From contig CM022666.1 of assembly GCA_012295275.1 (NCBI GenBank), positions 13,711,606 to 13,775,605 on the forward strand: 64,000 nucleotides of DNA. Reading direction: 5' to 3'. Source of the DNA: Chrysomallon squamiferum (lineage: Eukaryota; Mollusca; Gastropoda; Neomphalida; Peltospiridae). How positions within the stretch are numbered: the first letter of the stretch is position 1; each line of letters begins with the position of its first letter. The notes under the pieces were generated by a model. That model did no database searches, was not told where the DNA came from, and saw only the letters and a list, made by a program, of their open reading frames with translations. This document shows, piece by piece, positions 60,277-64,000 of the stretch. A program made the translations under genes and the position numbers.

Positions 60277-61783
60277 TTAACGTATTAGACTCGAGGCAAT
60301 GGAATCTAGGTAACGTTTGTTGACGTCATATCCTCGTTCTTGGTCTGCGACTTGTTTGTGAGACTGCTGGCTGACTGTTTTCGACTGACCGGTGTCTTTC
60401 TTGAAAAGGTAGCTCGCTATGGAGTCCAGCTGACGTTTCTTTATCAGGTCGCCTGCAATCGAGTCCAGGTATCGCTTATGCTGAACCAGCTCCTCTTCCG
60501 ATCTCTTCAACAAGTCTGAAGCTATCGACTCCAGAAATCGTTTGTGTTTAGATTCGGATCTCTTAATCAGATCGGAGGCGATGGATTCCAGAAATCGCTT
60601 TTGCTCGCCCGCCTGTGGTTGAGAACGTTTGATGAGGTCGCTAGCGATTCCATCCAGGTATTTCTTCTGCTGTTGGTGCACCGACTCGGACCTTTTGATG
60701 AGATCGCTAGCGATGGATTCCAGAAATCGTTTTTGCTTATCGACGTCGGCTTCAGATCTCTTGAAAATGTCGGATGCGATGGATTCCAGCAGCCGCTTCT
60801 GAGGATTTCCTGCAGAACTCGATCGTTTGATCAGGTCGCTGGCGATTGATTCTAGAAATCTCTTCTCCCGCAGAGTTTTCGAGTGGCTTCTTCTGATCAG
60901 GTCTCTAGCGACAGCTTCCAGAAACATCTTTTCTTCTTTGACCGTTCCCTCGGCCTTTTTCAGAATATCGCTCGCGATGGATTCCAAAAATTTCTTCTGA
61001 AGAGCTTTGGTTTCTTCAGATTTCTTGAAAATGTCTTCGGCTACAGACTCCAAAAGTTGCTTCTCTCTTGACGCATACTCTCCTGATCGCTTAAACAAAT
61101 CACTTGCGATCGATTCTAGGAATCGTTTCGAAGGACCCATCTGATTTTGGGATCGTTTGATTAGATCGCTAGCGATGGACTCCAAGAATCGCTTCGATTT
61201 TGTTGTTCCCAGGGACGAGGTTTTCATCTCATCTCCACTTCTTTTGATCAGATCGCTGGCGATGGATTCAAGGAATCGCTTGCTCTGCGTGTGTTCGTCT
61301 GCCCGTTTTATCAAATCTCCCGCGATGGAATCCAAATATCGCTTGTTTTGGCTGTGGTCGTCAGATCGTTTGATCAGATCCCCAGCAATAGAATCAAGAA
61401 TTCGTTTATTTTCCTTAACGCTGGCCCCATTTCGCTTGATCAAGTCGCTGGCTATTGACTCCAGAAAACGTTTCTGTCGATGTTTGCTGGCGTCGTTGTC
61501 TTCGCTGTCGAGACTTCTTCTTTTACGAAAGAGGTCGCTAGCGATCGAATCCAGCTGCCTCTTTGCGGGCGCACCAGAAAACACCTGATACGGCATCTCT
61601 TGGGCGTATTCGTTTCCTGTAAGCAGCTGCAGATTGGACTCCAGAACTCGCTGAAGAAGACGAGGATTCTCCAGGAGTTTTAGCATTAACGTTCTGGCTT
61701 GTTTGTTCTTGAAGTACTGGTCTGTGATGATGTCGTCGTCACCAAGATACTGCCGCGGCACTCTGTAGTTCAAGTTTGCATAA
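60277..61783 (-). CDS. Multi-copy neuropeptide precursor (FLESIASDLI-type peptides), main exon; 5' end missing
   Basis: A single exon of about 501 codons on the minus strand, beginning at an acceptor (CAG at 61,784-61,786) and ending in TAA at 60,277. It first codes about 75 residues without repeats (YANLNYRVPRQYLGDDDII...). Then come 19 copies of a decapeptide of consensus (F/Y/L)L(E/D)SIA(S/G)DLI. Most are flanked by KR or KK cleavage sites and separated by hydrophilic spacers of about 7-17 residues. Exact FLESIASDLI occurs seven times. Such architecture is that of a secreted neuropeptide prohormone cut by prohormone convertases. No Gly precedes the cleavage sites, so peptides would not be amidated. 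Copies 1 and 18 start with Gln and could become pyroglutamate. The x-L-D-S-I start recalls molluscan pedal peptides, but this match is loose and I do not name the family. The signal peptide must lie in an upstream exon I could not find. Confidence 0.85.
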
Positions 61784-61787
61784 CTGA

Positions 61788-61789
61788 AA

Positions 61790-61840
<51 letters not shown>

Positions 61841-61843
61841 ATG
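61788..61843. repeat. (AAAT)n forming the polypyrimidine tract of the neuropeptide exon
   Basis: About 14 AAAT units. On the sense strand these are TTTA units running straight into TTTCAG at the exon start. Their translation gives a hydrophobic FIYL repeat that can be mistaken for a signal peptide. Confidence 0.95.
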
Positions 61844-62142
61844 TAAATGAATGAACGAATAAACAAGAACTAATGCTTAACAAAAGAAAACTTAAACGCA
61901 TGCTTCTCTTTTTGTCTGTCTCTCTTTCTTTCATTTTCTGTTTCTCTCACTGTTTCTGTCTCTTTGTGTGTGTGTGTCTGTGTGAAAGACAGAATAAAGG
62001 AAGAAATGTTCTATTCAAAATCACACTGAGCAGATTATTATTCTACATATTGCGGACTATCTGGATGATGAGAAAAACAGATAAGGTGGGCGAGAGATAA
62101 AAAGACGATGTACATAGGAAAAAGTGCAAAAATGTGAGAGAA

Positions 62143-62283
<141 letters not shown>

Positions 62284-63569
62284 ACTAAATAATAAGCCTT
62301 AAAAGTGAATGGGTTCTATATCAGTTTTCAGTATATAACTTCTCGATTATCGAATGAACAGGAAGCAATAAAAGCAAAAAGAAAATATATTTAAAAACGA
62401 GTTAATAAATAACACAGTGAGACAGTTAAGGAAAGCAGGGATGAAGGCTGGGACAGGAAAAGCGATTTATTTAAGAAAACTGTATTGTACGACATTAACA
62501 CTGTTTCAGAACGTGCGGCAATTTGGAATTCTCATTAAAGCGGGAGTTCTGCTGTAGCGTTAATCTAATCAAGTAGTTGTTCTGTAATGGAGGGAGAAGG
62601 TACAAACAAGCCATGGTTTATAAAAAAACTGGACGGCAAATGTCAATTAAAGCTTTGTGCGAATCCGCTGGCAAGTTGAATAGCACTTAACTGGCAGACG
62701 TGACTAGGTGGTGGGATTGAAATGCAGTTATTTTTTTTTAACCCCTTATTTCTTCTGTCTTTTTTCTTCCCCGTTTACAGTTGTTATTGGTAGCTGGAGA
62801 CTTGTTTTGTGAGGCAGAGTAAATGTTATTCGACACCACGTCTTTGTTAAACGATTGTTTTGTTAATAAAAACGTTAGCCAAAATAAGTAACAAGTAATT
62901 TGACGATATAAAAAAAAAAAAAAAAATAAAAAAGGCTGATGATTTTAATCGAAATAGTAAATGTTAAAAAAATAAAAAAGAAGAGAACTCCCATCAAAAT
63001 AATAAATTGAGAATGCGATGCAATTTTGAAGTTAAATTTTTGAAAATCCGATTTTATATTTCATTTTTATTTCATTACTTTTTTTTTTTTTGGTTTCTTC
63101 TTTTTTTTGTTTTTTCTCTTGTTTTTTCCTATTTTTTTCTTTCTTTCTTTTTCATTTTTGTTAGTCAAATTTAAATAGTCTAGATATGTCGGGGGGGGGG
63201 AAACAACGAAAAAAAACCCGTATAATAATAATAATAAGTGGAGAAAAAAAATTTAAGAAAAAAAAAAAAAACAACTAAACAAAAAAAAAAAAACCTGACA
63301 TTCATATATCTAAATAGATGAATTTAATTTTGGCTTTGGACACACATTAAAGATTAAATTGACCTAGTTGAAATTCTGTTTGAAGTATGAAATCAAATCA
63401 AAATGCTTGAATTATTTAGAAGTTTTAATGCAATGTTATTTTGATCATTTTCACTGCAATACCACTGAAATGGCATAGGAGAAAGTTTAAGAGCATTTTC
63501 AGGTAATTGTTAATATTTAAGTTTTATCTATCGATTTGAAGGATCAATCACGTCTGTCGTGGACATTCA

Positions 63570-64000
63570 CTCTAAGAATCTCTTAGACAGTATTAGTACG
63601 TAGAGTGTTAGAAAAATAGATTATTGGCTTCTCTAATTAGACATAAAATGTTAGAGTTAGAGATAGAGAGCGAAGCTTTCTTTTATTTCACTAGTCGTAC
63701 AGTTAATATGTTAGAGGGTTAGTGATAAAAGCGTTTTTTTTGTTGTATTTTCTAATTAATGTTAGTGTTTTAGTTTGTCAGTAAGTTAGACTGGTTGAAA
63801 GAGGTTTAGACTGGTTGAAAGAGGTTTATTGTATTCTCTAATTAATTCTTAGTGTATTAGTATGTTAGACAGTAAAGCGTTTATAATATTCTCTAATTAA
63901 TGTTAGTATTTTAGTAACTGTTAGAAAGAAAAGAGTTTATAACATTCTCTGATTAGTATTTAGTACTTTAATGCTGGTAAATTAGACTGTTAGAGAGAAA
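63570..64000. repeat. Degenerate tandem array at the right window edge
   Basis: Copies of a unit of about 55-70 bp share ATTCTCTAATTAATGTTAGT, then TTTAGTA and GTTAGACTGTTAGA. They are clearest from 63,740 onward. Within it AGACTGGTTGAAAGAGGTTT is duplicated exactly in tandem (about 63,789-63,828). The array probably continues past the window. Confidence 0.75.

Noticed and set aside
61784-61866. Hydrophobic FIYL-repeat leader upstream of the neuropeptide frame, looking like a signal peptide ending in SYA
   Set aside because: It is the translation of a TTTA microsatellite. The frame has no ATG there: it opens at a TTG just after an in-frame TAG, and a good acceptor (TTTCAG) lies exactly at the end of the run.

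Overview
This is an animal nuclear genome window: split genes with GT-AG introns, AT-rich non-coding DNA and a very high density of microsatellites ((GA)n/(CT)n, (AAT)n, (CA)n, (TTTA)n) and homopolymers. A lophotrochozoan, most likely a mollusc, fits best. The reasons are an animal-type beta-carbonic anhydrase (a family missing from vertebrates), a DUF229 sulfatase-like protein, and a multi-copy neuropeptide precursor whose peptides loosely resemble molluscan pedal peptides. The species cannot be fixed from the sequence.

Layout. 1-19.7 kb: gene desert of simple repeats, with three minisatellite arrays (9.58-9.90, 9.95-10.64 and 14.48-15.41 kb). 19.7-21.7 kb: one intronless, GC-rich DUF229 gene on the + strand, broken by an apparent single-base frameshift near 20,989. 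21.7-36.2 kb: second desert, with a 490-bp TATC/TGTC array and a 141-bp near-perfect inverted repeat. 36.2-52.7 kb: a compact cluster of three complete, well-recognised genes: beta-carbonic anhydrase (+, 4 exons), mitochondrial glutamyl-tRNA synthetase EARS2 (-, 14 exons) and the TIM14-type J-protein DNAJC19 (+, 6 exons). The first two converge tail to tail; EARS2 and DNAJC19 share a 270-bp divergent promoter region. 53.46-54.32 kb: an 866-bp relic of a DNA transposon, probably hAT/BED-finger type. 54.3-60.3 kb: repeats and unassigned DNA. 60.28-61.78 kb: the main exon of a neuropeptide precursor on the - strand, carrying 19 copies of a decapeptide related to FLESIASDLI; its signal-peptide exon was not found. 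61.8-64 kb: repeats, including a degenerate array running off the right edge.

How the genes relate. The three central genes all encode proteins with known or likely mitochondrial roles: bicarbonate/CO2 chemistry, charging of mitochondrial tRNA-Glu, and matrix protein import. The DUF229 gene and the neuropeptide gene are isolated single genes in repeat-rich DNA. Most long open frames elsewhere are translations of simple repeats and are not listed.
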